From Christensenella sp. UBA2853 (GTDB lineage: Bacteria; Bacillota; Clostridia; Christensenellales; Aristaeellaceae), in contig DEFL01000072.1 in the NCBI GenBank assembly GCA_002350845.1, positions 6,591-70,590 on the forward strand: 64,000 nt of DNA, written 5' to 3'. The stretch's first letter is position 1; the number at the start of each line of letters is the position of its first letter. Under the pieces are notes generated by a model, which worked only from the letters and a program-made list of their open reading frames with translations, made no database searches and was not told the DNA's origin. The translations under genes were made by a program, and so were the position numbers. This document shows positions 43,549-51,910 of this stretch, piece after piece.

Positions 43549-44554
43549 GGTCCTGGCCTCCTTCCACAGTGATTTCGCCGCGATCCGCAGCATCCTTCAC
43601 ATTCATCCAGCAGCTGGAAAAGTGGGCTTCGCCGACCTGCATGCGCGGAGCGCGCTCGGTGAGACAGACTTTCATCGCATGGTCGCAGCGGGGTGCAAAG
43701 GGGCAGCCCTTGGGCATGTTCAGCAGATCGATCGGGGTGCCGGTGATGGGCTGCAGGCGCTGACCGTTGTTCTCATCCCGGGGAATGGAACGCATCAGGC
43801 CCTTGGTGTATTCATGCGCGGGGGTATAGAAGATTTCATCAGCCGTGCCGCGCTCACAGATGCTGCCGGCATACATGACGATGACTTCGTCACACAGCTG
43901 GGCGACAACACCCAGGTCATGGGTGATCATGATGATGGCCATGCCCAGTTTCTTCTGCAGGTCCTGCATGAGTTCCAGGATCTGCGCCTGAATTGTGACG
44001 TCCAGGGCTGTGGTGGGTTCATCGGCAATGAGAATATCGGGTTCGCAGGCCAGCGCCATGGCAATCATGACGCGCTGGCGCATGCCGCCGCTCAGTTCGA
44101 AGGGATACTGCTTCAGTCTCCTCCGGGGTTCGTTGACATTGACGAGCTGCAGCATTTCCAGGGCTCTGTCCCAGGCCTGCTTGCGGTTGCGGTCCGTGTG
44201 CAGGCGGATGGCTTCCACCAGCTGATGTCCGATGGTGTAGGTGGGGTTCAGGCTGGTCATAGGGTCCTGAAAGATGATGGAGATGCGGTTGCCGCGCACT
44301 TTGCGCAGGATGTTTTCATCGGCGCCGACCAGTTCTGTTCCGTCAAGTTTTACGCTGCCTCCGACGATTTTGCCTGTGGGGGCAAGAATCTGCATGATGG
44401 AGTAGGCTGTGACGGACTTGCCAGAGCCGGATTCGCCCACGATGCCGAGCACTTTGCCGCGATCAAGTTCAAAGGAGACACCGTCGACGGCCTTGACTTC
44501 ACCGGCGTCGGTGAAGAACGAAGTATGCAGGTCTTTTACTTCCAGCAATGCCAT
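43541..44554 (-). CDS. oppD: Oligopeptide ABC transporter ATP-binding protein OppD
   Basis: The 337-residue ATPase pairs with OppF to power the OppBC channel. Visible are Walker A GESGSGKSVTAYS, signature LSGGMRQRVMIAMAL, Walker B ILIADEPTTALD, H-loop MITHDLGVV, and the C-terminal CPFAPRCDHAMKVC cysteine motif of the oligo_HPY domain. The length fits the family. It lies 42 bases downstream of oppC. Confidence 0.95.
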   Translation of the reverse strand: MALLEVKDLHTSFFTDAGEVKAVDGVSFELDRGKVLGIVGESGSGKSVTAYSIMQILAPTGKIVGGSVKLDGTELVGADENILRKVRGNRISIIFQDPMTSLNPTYTIGHQLVEAIRLHTDRNRKQAWDRALEMLQLVNVNEPRRRLKQYPFELSGGMRQRVMIAMALACEPDILIADEPTTALDVTIQAQILELMQDLQKKLGMAIIMITHDLGVVAQLCDEVIVMYAGSICERGTADEIFYTPAHEYTKGLMRSIPRDENNGQRLQPITGTPIDLLNMPKGCPFAPRCDHAMKVCLTERAPRMQVGEAHFSSCWMNVKDAADRGEITVEGGQDHV

Positions 44555-44596
44555 AATGTTTCGTACCTTTCCGGCCTTATTTGCCGCTGTTGTCTG

Positions 44597-45676
44597 TTAT
44601 GCGTTCAGCTTGGGATCGAAGGCGTCCCGCAGTCCGTCACCGAAGAGGTTGAGGGACAATACGATCAGGCAGATCACGATCGCAGGGATCACCAGACGAT
44701 AGGTGTACGACGTGATGCCGTTGAGCGCATCGGAAGCCAGGGAACCCAGGGAAGGCATTGGCGCATTGACGCCCAGGCCGAGGAAGGAAAGAAAGCTTTC
44801 CGTAAAGATGGCGTTGGGGATCTGCAGTGCTGTGGAAATGATGATCACGGAAATGCAGTTGGGGAGCAGGTGCTTGCGGATGATCCAGCTGCCCTTGGCA
44901 CCGGTGGCCTGGGCAGAGAGCACATATTCCTGTTCACGCAGGGACAGGATCTGGCCGCGGATCAGGCGGGCCATGCTGACCCAGTAGAGAAGACCGAAGA
45001 CGATGAACATGGAAATAATGTTTGCACCGATCTTTTCAAAGATCGTGTTTTCCACGTTCAGTGTCTTGCCGAGCACAACGCTCAGAAGAATGATGACCAG
45101 CATGTCGGGCAGGGAATAGATCATATCGACAATGCGCATGATGATGATATCCACCCGGCCGCCGCAGTAACCGGCGATGGCGCCGATGGTCATGCCGATG
45201 ATGAGAACAATGATGCTGGCAAAGAATCCGACCGCGAGGGAAATGCGGGTGCCGTAGACGACACGGATGAAGTAGTCACGGCCGTGGGCGTCAGTGCCGA
45301 AGATATGGGGGAAGAGCTTTTCACCCTCCTCCATGCGCTTGAGCTCGGTTTTGCCCCAGGTGAAGGGGGCCAGGTTGTTATAGGAAGCATCCACGGGCTT
45401 TCCGGGCCGCACACCGAGCATGGCGTCATACGAGTAGGGCCATACCATGGGCAGGACAATGCTGGAAAGCGTGATGAGAAGAATCAGAATCAGACTGATG
45501 GTGGCCACCTTGTTTTTCAGCAGGCGTTTGCAGCCATCCTTAAAGAAGGTGCTGGAGGGACGCATGCGGGAAATATACTGCTTGTCCTCTTCGGTGGCAG
45601 GGAGAAACGCGTTGGGATCCAGATGCATGCTGAAGGGCTTGTTGGCGCTGAACAAATGTGTTTCCCCCTTTCTCAA
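44597..45676 (-). CDS. oppC: Oligopeptide ABC transporter permease OppC
   Basis: The 359-residue inner permease has the N-terminal OppC_N domain with one helix (VATISLILILLITLSSIVLP), a large external loop holding HIFGTDAHGRDYF, and a five-helix core. The EAA loop is ALQIPNAIFTESFLSFLGLGVNAPMPSLG. Its ATG overlaps the oppB stop codon (ATGA), so translation is coupled. Confidence 0.95.
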   Translation of the reverse strand: MRKGETHLFSANKPFSMHLDPNAFLPATEEDKQYISRMRPSSTFFKDGCKRLLKNKVATISLILILLITLSSIVLPMVWPYSYDAMLGVRPGKPVDASYNNLAPFTWGKTELKRMEEGEKLFPHIFGTDAHGRDYFIRVVYGTRISLAVGFFASIIVLIIGMTIGAIAGYCGGRVDIIIMRIVDMIYSLPDMLVIILLSVVLGKTLNVENTIFEKIGANIISMFIVFGLLYWVSMARLIRGQILSLREQEYVLSAQATGAKGSWIIRKHLLPNCISVIIISTALQIPNAIFTESFLSFLGLGVNAPMPSLGSLASDALNGITSYTYRLVIPAIVICLIVLSLNLFGDGLRDAFDPKLNA

Positions 45677-46602
45677 TCAAACTCAATGCGCGGGTCGACC
45701 ACTTTGTAGAGCAGGTCGCTCACGAGGTTCATGATGACGATCAGGGAGGCCAGGAAAATCGTGGTGCCCATGATCATGGTGTAGTCACGGTTGGTGATGC
45801 TCTGAACGAACTGGCGGCCGATGCCCGGCACGGCGAAGATCTGCTCCACGACCATGGAACCGGTCACGATGAAGGCCAGCATGGGTCCAAAGTAGGTGAT
45901 GACAGGGATCAGGGAGTTTTTCAGCGCATGGCCGAAAATGATGGACCAGCGGGAGACACCCTTGGCCTTGGCTGTGCGGATATAGTCCTGTCCCAGCACG
46001 TCGAGCATGGAGGAACGGGTCAGACGCGTGATATAGCTCATGGGATACAGCGACAGTGTGATGACCGGCAGAACCAGACCGCCCTGTGCTGCGCCGTTGG
46101 CCGGAAGCCATTTCAGGCTGACGGAGAAGACGATGAGCAAAAACGATCCCATAATAAAGGAAGGCATGGACACGAAGGCGGTCGTGATGACCATGATCAC
46201 CTTGTCCAGAAACGTGTTGCGCCGGATAGCGGCGGTTGCGCCGAGCACAATGCCGATGACGGCAGCAAGTCCGGCTGCGATCAGGCCGAGTTTGGCAGAG
46301 GTCTTCATGCCGTCGGCAATGATATCAATGACCATGCGTCCGCGCTGCTTGAGCGACGGGCCGAAGTCAAAGCGGGTGACAATATCGCGCAGATAGGTGA
46401 CGTACTGTTCCAGCAGCGGTTTGTCCAGTCCGTATTTGGCTTCCAGGGCTGCCTGGGCTTCCTTGGAAATGGCCTTCTCCCCGACGAAAGGACCGCCGGG
46501 AACGGCGTGCATCACGAAAAATGTCACTGTAATGACGATCCAGATCGTCAGGACAGCCAGCAAAATTCGCTTGAGTACATAAAAAAACATCTTGGAACTC
46601 AT
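45673..46602 (-). CDS. oppB: Oligopeptide ABC transporter permease OppB
   Basis: The 309-residue permease is the first gene of the oppBCDFA operon. It has the N-terminal helix (MFFYVLKRILLAVLTIWIVITVTFFVMHAVPGGPF), typical of OppB/DppB, six helices overall, and the EAA-type loop DYIRTAKAKGVSRWSIIFGHALKN. ATG 46602 is chosen because AGGAG lies 8 bases upstream; the open frame extends to 46629. The promoter is 46712-46739. Confidence 0.95.
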   Translation of the reverse strand: MSSKMFFYVLKRILLAVLTIWIVITVTFFVMHAVPGGPFVGEKAISKEAQAALEAKYGLDKPLLEQYVTYLRDIVTRFDFGPSLKQRGRMVIDIIADGMKTSAKLGLIAAGLAAVIGIVLGATAAIRRNTFLDKVIMVITTAFVSMPSFIMGSFLLIVFSVSLKWLPANGAAQGGLVLPVITLSLYPMSYITRLTRSSMLDVLGQDYIRTAKAKGVSRWSIIFGHALKNSLIPVITYFGPMLAFIVTGSMVVEQIFAVPGIGRQFVQSITNRDYTMIMGTTIFLASLIVIMNLVSDLLYKVVDPRIEFD

Positions 46603-46711
46603 TGACTCTACTCCTGTCAGCCGCAGCATTTTGCCCTGTCTGCAGAAAAAGCTGCTTTCTTTATCCGGAGCATGAAATAGAATAAATCATGTAGTCCGAA
46701 AAAGCTTTACT

Positions 46712-46739
46712 ATTATAGTCTCACTCATAATAAATTCAA
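46712..46739 (-). promoter_or_regulatory. Promoter of the opp operon
   Basis: On the minus strand TTGAAT (46739-46734), a 16-base spacer and a consensus TATAAT (46717-46712). The gap 46740-46984 is AT-rich and holds no gene that I can support. Confidence 0.65.
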
Positions 46740-46984
46740 CAAAAATACAAAAAATATGCAAAGGAAAAACCGAACAGTGCAATCGGAAAAAAGATCACTT
46801 CTCTAAAATGTAACAAAAGGATAAACGAAACGAGAGATCTGCAACGTTTTTACAGAAGAGCGATGAAAAACATTTGCAGCGATATGATATGTAGATAAAG
46901 AAGACACGGGATGAAAAGCACGGGCGGAAGTGCATAATTATACATTTTATATCGATGCAATGGACTTGTATGCATAAGCAGGCA

Positions 46985-47028
46985 GAAAAAACTTGCCGGA
47001 TGCTGACAAAAATCAGCTCCGGCAAGTT
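46985..47028 (-). terminator. Terminator of the LacI-family regulator gene
   Basis: On the minus strand AACTTGCCGGA pairs with TCCGGCAAGTT (11 bp) around an inner GCTGA/TCAGC stem, followed by TTTTTT. Confidence 0.9.
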
Positions 47029-47065
47029 TCGAATGATACTATGCTTTTTTCAGATCGCAGGACAC

Positions 47066-48082
47066 TTACAGTCGGGCCACAGAACGTCTCTTCACGAGAT
47101 CCACATCCATGACCTCCAGATCATCCCGGTAGGTGGGGTCTTCCATGGCGCGCAGCAGCATCGCGACGGCACGCTCCGCTTTTTTGCGCATGAACTGGTT
47201 GATGGTGGTCAGTTTGGGCGTGACGACTGTGGCGGGAATGGAATTATCGAAACCGACTATGGAGATATCTTCCGGAACGGAAAAGCCGTTCTCCTGATAT
47301 CCCTGGATGATGCCGCAGGCAATGAGGTCTTCCGAAGTGACCATGCCCGTGGGCCTGTCCTTCATTTTGATCAGTGCATTGCCGACCTTGACCCCGCCCT
47401 CAAAGCGGATGACATCATCGAATGTCCAGGCAGGGCAGGGGGTGAGGTGATATTCAGCGAGGGCATCGCAATAGCCCGCGTACCGGTCGTTGACCACTTT
47501 GGAAGTCTGAATGGCGGAACCGGCGAACCCGATGTTCCGGTGGCCTTCCTCCAGCAGATGCTTTGCGGCCAGATAGCCGCCCTTGCGGTCTTCAATGCAG
47601 ACGGACAGCATGGGCACGTCATCAAAGTGACGGTCCAGAATCACCATGGGGGATTCGGTTTCCAGTGCAAGCTGATGGGTAATATCATCGTTGTGCGGGA
47701 AGAGCTGAATCATGCCGTCGGTGTGCCATACACGCTGAAACTTCAGGACATCCTCGACCGTGGAAAAGGAGCAGAGCATGACATACAGATCCTTTTCTCT
47801 GAGCAGTTCCTCAAAGTAACCCACCAGATAGGCCGCGTAGGGACTGAGCAGCAGGCTGGAGGGGGTATGCTCCCACAGCGGCAGGAGGATGGCGATAATA
47901 TGGGAGGATTTTGAACTCAGGCTTCTGGCGGCCATGCTGGGTACATAATGGTGTTTTGCCATAATCTCCCGGATGCGTTTTTCTGTTTCGGGAGAGACTT
48001 TGCCCTTCACATGATTGACGACGTTGGATACGGTCATCCGGCTGACGCCCGCCTCCGCGGCAATTTCCTTGATCGTAACCAA
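47066..48082 (-). CDS. LacI-family sugar-responsive repressor
   Basis: The 338-residue repressor has the N-terminal LacI helix-turn-helix (TIKEIAAEAGVSRMTVSNVVN) and hinge helix, then a periplasmic-binding-protein-like sensor core (ILDRHFDDVPMLSVC; GFAGSAIQTSKVVNDRYAGY; ISIVGFDNSIPATVV). The start is a TTG codon at 48082 with GAGGG 8 bases upstream, since no ATG lies before the helix. It is divergent from the LplBC-type importer and the GH31 gene. Four matching operator-like palindromes lie in the shared region, including one just upstream of its own start, so it most likely represses both sides. Confidence 0.93.
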   Translation of the reverse strand: MVTIKEIAAEAGVSRMTVSNVVNHVKGKVSPETEKRIREIMAKHHYVPSMAARSLSSKSSHIIAILLPLWEHTPSSLLLSPYAAYLVGYFEELLREKDLYVMLCSFSTVEDVLKFQRVWHTDGMIQLFPHNDDITHQLALETESPMVILDRHFDDVPMLSVCIEDRKGGYLAAKHLLEEGHRNIGFAGSAIQTSKVVNDRYAGYCDALAEYHLTPCPAWTFDDVIRFEGGVKVGNALIKMKDRPTGMVTSEDLIACGIIQGYQENGFSVPEDISIVGFDNSIPATVVTPKLTTINQFMRKKAERAVAMLLRAMEDPTYRDDLEVMDVDLVKRRSVARL

Positions 48083-48099
48083 AGTGACATCCCTCTTTT

Positions 48100-48115
48100 A
48101 CTTTATCGGTATACC
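48100..48115. promoter_or_regulatory. LacI-type operator O4 before the repressor gene
   Basis: The halves ACTTTATC and GGTATACC meet at a central CG. The right half is identical to a half of O3, and the site lies 18 bases before the TTG start, where it would allow autorepression. Confidence 0.6.
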
Positions 48116-48219
48116 TCATGATAATCAACGGTTTTCTGTTTGTCAAGGCGGTATGAAAAGCCTGGTTTTCATCCGCTGGATGTCTATGGTGAAGGAAAAA
48201 TATTTTTTTAAAAAAGGGG

Positions 48220-48248
48220 TTGACAGGTTGATGGTTTACCGATATACT
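48220..48248 (+). promoter_or_regulatory. Strong promoter of the importer/GH31 operon
   Basis: A consensus TTGACA (48220-48225), 17 bases, and TATACT (48243-48248). Operator O1 covers the -10 box. Confidence 0.8.
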
Positions 48249-48327
48249 GAAGCCACCAAATCAAGTTTAACGATAAACCATCTCTCGAAGTCACTCGTTT
48301 TTTGACTCAAAGGTATACCGATATACC
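48233..48327 (+). promoter_or_regulatory. Three LacI-type operators O1, O2 and O3
   Basis: O1 (48233-48248) has halves GGTTTACC and GATATACT. O2 (48264-48279) has AGTTTAAC and GATAAACC. O3 (48312-48327) has GGTATACC and GATATACC. All centre on CG, with the shared half-site GGTWTAYC. O1 overlaps the -10 box and the others lie in the transcribed leader. Centres are 31 and 48 bases apart. Confidence 0.75.
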
Positions 48328-48354
48328 TGTTTTCGTGATCTGGGAGTGATCCAA

Positions 48355-49284
48355 ATGCAACATGCGAGAATGACAGGCGGCAGTTCTGTCTGGGAACGGA
48401 TCCGACGCAACTGGGGCCTGTATCTGCTGATGGTGCCCGCGATAGCTATCTTTATCTGCTTTACCTATATGCCCATGTACGGCGTGATCATCGCTTTCAA
48501 GGATTTTCGGCCGGCACAGGGAATCTGGGGAAGCCGCTGGGTGGGACTGAAATACTTTGAGCGGTATTTCGATTCCTACATGTTTACCAACACCATCATC
48601 AACACGCTGGTCATCAGCCTGTACACGCTGGTGGTGACCTTCCCCCTGCCGATCCTTCTGGCGCTGATGTGCAACCAGATGTATGCAAAGCGGTTCAAGA
48701 AGGTCTTTCAGGTATCCACCTATCTTCCGCACTTTATTTCCACTGTGGTCATGTGCGGCATGATCATCATGTTCCTCTCGCCTTCCTCCGGCGTCATTCC
48801 CAGAATCCTGGGCATAGCCGGCATCAAGATGGGGGACCTGATGGGCAACGCGAACGCCTTCTCAAGCATCTATGTCTGGTCGGAAGTCTGGCAGCATGTG
48901 GGCTGGGATTCCATTATGTATATCGCCGCCCTGTCGTCCGTCGATCCCCAGCTCTATGAGGCGGCCGAAGTGGACGGCGCAAACAAATGGCAGAAGATCC
49001 TGGCCATCGACATTCCCATGCTGGTGCCCACCATGGTGACCCTGTTCATCCTCCGCTGCGGCAGCCTCCTCGGCGTCGGCTTTGAAAAGGTGTATCTGCT
49101 CCAGAATGACCTGAACATCGCCAAAAGCGAGATCATTTCCACCTACCTCTACAAGATGGGTCTCAAATCCAATCAGTACAGCTATTCGGCTGCGATCGGA
49201 CTGTTCAACAACGTGGTCAACTTTGTGATTCTGATTCTGGTCAACCAGATTTCAAAGTCCATCGGCGACACGTCGCTGTTCTGA
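48355..49284 (+). CDS. LplB-type sugar ABC transporter permease
   Basis: The 309-residue membrane protein has six helices and belongs to the LplB/YteP group of polysaccharide-oligomer importers: LLMVPAIAIFICFTYMPMYGVIIAFKDFRP at the first helix and the EAA loop YEAAEVDGANKWQKILAIDIPML. ATG 48355 is chosen because GGGAG is 8 bases upstream. It is the first gene of an operon with the second permease, the binding protein and two hydrolases. No dedicated ATPase is present; such systems often share an MsmX-like ATPase encoded elsewhere. Confidence 0.93.
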   Translation: MQHARMTGGSSVWERIRRNWGLYLLMVPAIAIFICFTYMPMYGVIIAFKDFRPAQGIWGSRWVGLKYFERYFDSYMFTNTIINTLVISLYTLVVTFPLPILLALMCNQMYAKRFKKVFQVSTYLPHFISTVVMCGMIIMFLSPSSGVIPRILGIAGIKMGDLMGNANAFSSIYVWSEVWQHVGWDSIMYIAALSSVDPQLYEAAEVDGANKWQKILAIDIPMLVPTMVTLFILRCGSLLGVGFEKVYLLQNDLNIAKSEIISTYLYKMGLKSNQYSYSAAIGLFNNVVNFVILILVNQISKSIGDTSLF

Positions 49285-49299
49285 TGGGAGGTGCGGAAG

Positions 49300-50226
49300 A
49301 TGAGTCAAATCGCTGGTAAGAATCACCCTGCTGTCCGCAACCATATCCGGAAGAGCCGCGCAGACAAAACCTTCGACTGGATCATCTACACCATTGCTGT
49401 GCTGATGACGCTCCTGGCGCTCTATCCCATGTACTTTATTGTGATTGCCTCGATCAGTGATCCCAACCAGGTGGCACAGGGCAATGTCCTCCTCTGGCCG
49501 AAGGGCCTGAGCCTGGACGGCTATAAGCACCTGTTCTCCATGGGCAATCTCTGGACCGGCTATCTGAACACCGTGCTCTACTCCCTGGTAGGCACCCTGA
49601 TCATGCTGGTGGTCAATATTCCGGTGGCCTATGCGCTGAGCCGGAGAGACCTGGTCGGCCGCGGACTGTTTACCTTCTTCTTCATTTTCCCCATGTTTTT
49701 CGGGGGCGGCCTGATCCCGACCTTCATCATCCTGAACAACACGTTCCACATGGTGGACACGTTCCTGGTCATGGTCCTGCCGTTTTCCGTCATCTCCTAT
49801 TACATCGTTGTGTCCCGCACGTTCTTCCAGACCAGCCTGCCGGCGGAACTCTGGGACGCAGCCCAGATCGACGGCTGCGGCAACCTCAGATACTTCTTTA
49901 CCGTCGTGCTGCCCCTGTCCAAGGCCATCCTGGCGGTCATCGCGCTGTGGGCGGCGGTGGGACACTGGAACAGCTACTTTAACGCCATGATCTATCTGCG
50001 CACGCCCTCGAAATACCCTCTGCAGCTGGTCATGCGCAATATCCTGATCAACAACGAAATGGCCGCCTCTGCCATGACCGGTTCCGCGGCTGCGGATATC
50101 AACCGCAAGGCCAACCTGATCAAATACTGCGCTATTGTCGTGTCGTCGCTGCCTATCATGACCATGTATCCCTTTGTGCAGAAGTACTTCAATCAGGGTG
50201 TCATGATCGGCGCACTGAAAGGGTAA
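49300..50226 (+). CDS. LplC/YtcP-type sugar ABC transporter permease
   Basis: The 308-residue second permease has six helices, the typical TFDWIIYTIAVLMTLLALYPMYFIVIASIS start, and the EAA loop ELWDAAQIDGCGNLRYFFTVVLPL. The family's conserved C-terminal PFVQKYFNQGVMIGALKG is present. ATG 49300 is chosen since GGGAGG is 8 bases upstream. It lies 15 bases after the first permease, implying coexpression and a heterodimeric channel. Confidence 0.93.
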   Translation: MSQIAGKNHPAVRNHIRKSRADKTFDWIIYTIAVLMTLLALYPMYFIVIASISDPNQVAQGNVLLWPKGLSLDGYKHLFSMGNLWTGYLNTVLYSLVGTLIMLVVNIPVAYALSRRDLVGRGLFTFFFIFPMFFGGGLIPTFIILNNTFHMVDTFLVMVLPFSVISYYIVVSRTFFQTSLPAELWDAAQIDGCGNLRYFFTVVLPLSKAILAVIALWAAVGHWNSYFNAMIYLRTPSKYPLQLVMRNILINNEMAASAMTGSAAADINRKANLIKYCAIVVSSLPIMTMYPFVQKYFNQGVMIGALKG

Positions 50227-50292
50227 TCCCCATTCTTTCCACAGGTTCCAAGGCGTGGATCGCCTGAACATACATTTAAGGAGGAAATCATC

Positions 50293-51831
50293 ATGAAGAA
50301 ACTGCTGTCTCTGGCCCTCGTCCTGTGCATGCTGCTGGGCGTCGGCGCAACTGCCCTGGCAGAAGACGTCCCCACCTTTACCGTTGCCTGCAACCGCTGG
50401 ACTGAAGTCTGGGGCACTGACTTTACCCAGACCGCATTCCTGAAGGAAATCGGAGAAAAGACCGGTGTGAATATTGAATGGCAGCCCTACTGGAACGGCT
50501 CCTGGGGTGAGCAGAAGTCCCTGATGCTCGCCAGCGGCCTGAGCGCCATGCCCGATGCTTTCTTCGGTTCCATCTCCCTGACCGATGCGGACATCGTGCC
50601 CAACCTGGACTACTTTGTCGAACTGACCGACCTGATTCCGCAGTATATGCCGAACCTGACCGCCATCTTTGAAAAGGATCCTTCCATGAAGGCCATGTGC
50701 ATGGATGCCGACGGCAAGATCTGGTCTCTGCCCAAAAAGCTCCCGATGCGCCCCATCACGGCCAATGAAATGTACATCAACAAGGTATGGCTCGAGGAAC
50801 TGAACCTGCCCATGCCCACCACCTACACCGAACTGGCTGACACCCTGGTGGCATTCTCCAAGTCCGGCGAAGGCCGCTATGGCTTCATCGCTGCTTCCTC
50901 TCTGAGCTTTGACCTGAACAACCTCCTCCTGCCCTTCGGCGTGCAGGCCAGCCGTGCCGGCAACTTCATGGGCATCAATGCGGAAGGCAAACCCTACTTC
51001 GTTCCCATGGCTGAAAACTACAAGGAAGCCGTCAAGTGGGCTCATGAGCTCTATGTGAACGGTGCCCTGGATCCTGAATACTTCACCCAGACTTCCGATA
51101 TGGTCCGCGCCAAGGTGCAGGACACCGAAGCCGGCCCGCGCACGGGCATCGTGTTTGCCTGGACGGCTGACTCCGAACTCCTGGGCAATGCCAAGGACTA
51201 TGTGGTTGTGGAAGCTGTTGCCGGCCCCGATGGAAACCGCTATGTGGAATCTGACCCGACCTTCCTCAACTATGGCAAGAACGAGTTTGTCATCACCAAG
51301 AACTGCTCCGATCCTGGCAAACTGCTGACCTGGGCTGACCAGTTCTACACCGACGAAGCTTCCCTGCAGACCTATTACGGCTCCATCGGCGACGGCAAGA
51401 TCGCCAAGAACGAAGACGGCACCTATGAAGTGCTGCTGCCTGCTGCCGATTCCGGCATCAACCTGGACACCTCCTGCTGGACCTTCTCTTTCCGCGATCA
51501 TGGCCCGAAGTACATGAACGAAGAATTTGAATCCAAGGTTATCCTGCCCACCACCGAAGGCGACGGCATCAAGCTGGCTGATGACGCGGTGAACGCAAAG
51601 TATGCCCGCGACACATTCCCCGTTGTGGCCTATACCGCTCAGGAACTCGACGACATGGCTTTCCTCAGCCCTGACATCACCAGCTACTGCAACCAGCAGT
51701 ATGCACACTGGGTCACCGAAGGCGGCGTTGAAGAAGAATGGGATGCTTACATTGCCAAGCTCAACCAGATGAACGTCAATGATCTCATCCAGATCCATCT
51801 GGACGCCTATGCCCGCTACATGGGTGAATAA
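50293..51831 (+). CDS. LplA/YtcQ-type extracellular solute-binding protein
   Basis: The 512-residue family 1 sugar-binding protein feeds the two permeases. Motifs are TGVNIEWQPYWNGSWGEQKSLMLASG near residues 55-80, WSLPKKLPMRPITANEMYINKVWLEELNL, and MVRAKVQDTEAGPRTGIVFAW. The signal peptide MKKLLSLALVLCMLLGVGATALA ends in an AxA site and has no lipobox. TAAGGAGG precedes the ATG. Codon use is strikingly C-ending, as in highly expressed genes. A perfect hairpin lies downstream, before GH31. Confidence 0.92.
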   Translation: MKKLLSLALVLCMLLGVGATALAEDVPTFTVACNRWTEVWGTDFTQTAFLKEIGEKTGVNIEWQPYWNGSWGEQKSLMLASGLSAMPDAFFGSISLTDADIVPNLDYFVELTDLIPQYMPNLTAIFEKDPSMKAMCMDADGKIWSLPKKLPMRPITANEMYINKVWLEELNLPMPTTYTELADTLVAFSKSGEGRYGFIAASSLSFDLNNLLLPFGVQASRAGNFMGINAEGKPYFVPMAENYKEAVKWAHELYVNGALDPEYFTQTSDMVRAKVQDTEAGPRTGIVFAWTADSELLGNAKDYVVVEAVAGPDGNRYVESDPTFLNYGKNEFVITKNCSDPGKLLTWADQFYTDEASLQTYYGSIGDGKIAKNEDGTYEVLLPAADSGINLDTSCWTFSFRDHGPKYMNEEFESKVILPTTEGDGIKLADDAVNAKYARDTFPVVAYTAQELDDMAFLSPDITSYCNQQYAHWVTEGGVEEEWDAYIAKLNQMNVNDLIQIHLDAYARYMGE

Positions 51832-51863
51832 GACGATTCACGATAGACTGATTGCATGATTAC

Positions 51864-51894
51864 GGGGCTGCTGCATCGTGCAGCAGCCCCTTTT
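51864..51894 (+). terminator. Intra-operon terminator-like hairpin between binding protein and GH31
   Basis: GGGGCTGCTGCA (51864-51875) pairs perfectly with TGCAGCAGCCCC (51879-51890) around a 3-base loop and is followed by TTTT. The GH31 ribosome binding site begins only a few bases later. It may partly terminate transcription so that the importer is made in excess of the hydrolases. Confidence 0.85.
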
Positions 51895-51910
51895 CCAGAA
51901 AGGAAAGCCT

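Noticed and set aside
49252..51798. An 848-codon minus-strand frame, and similar long antisense frames at 31673-34027, 43379-45709 and 3997-5997
   Set aside because: All lie opposite genes with complete family motifs. GC-rich codon positions keep the opposite frame open. Composition is His/Gly/Val-rich without domains.
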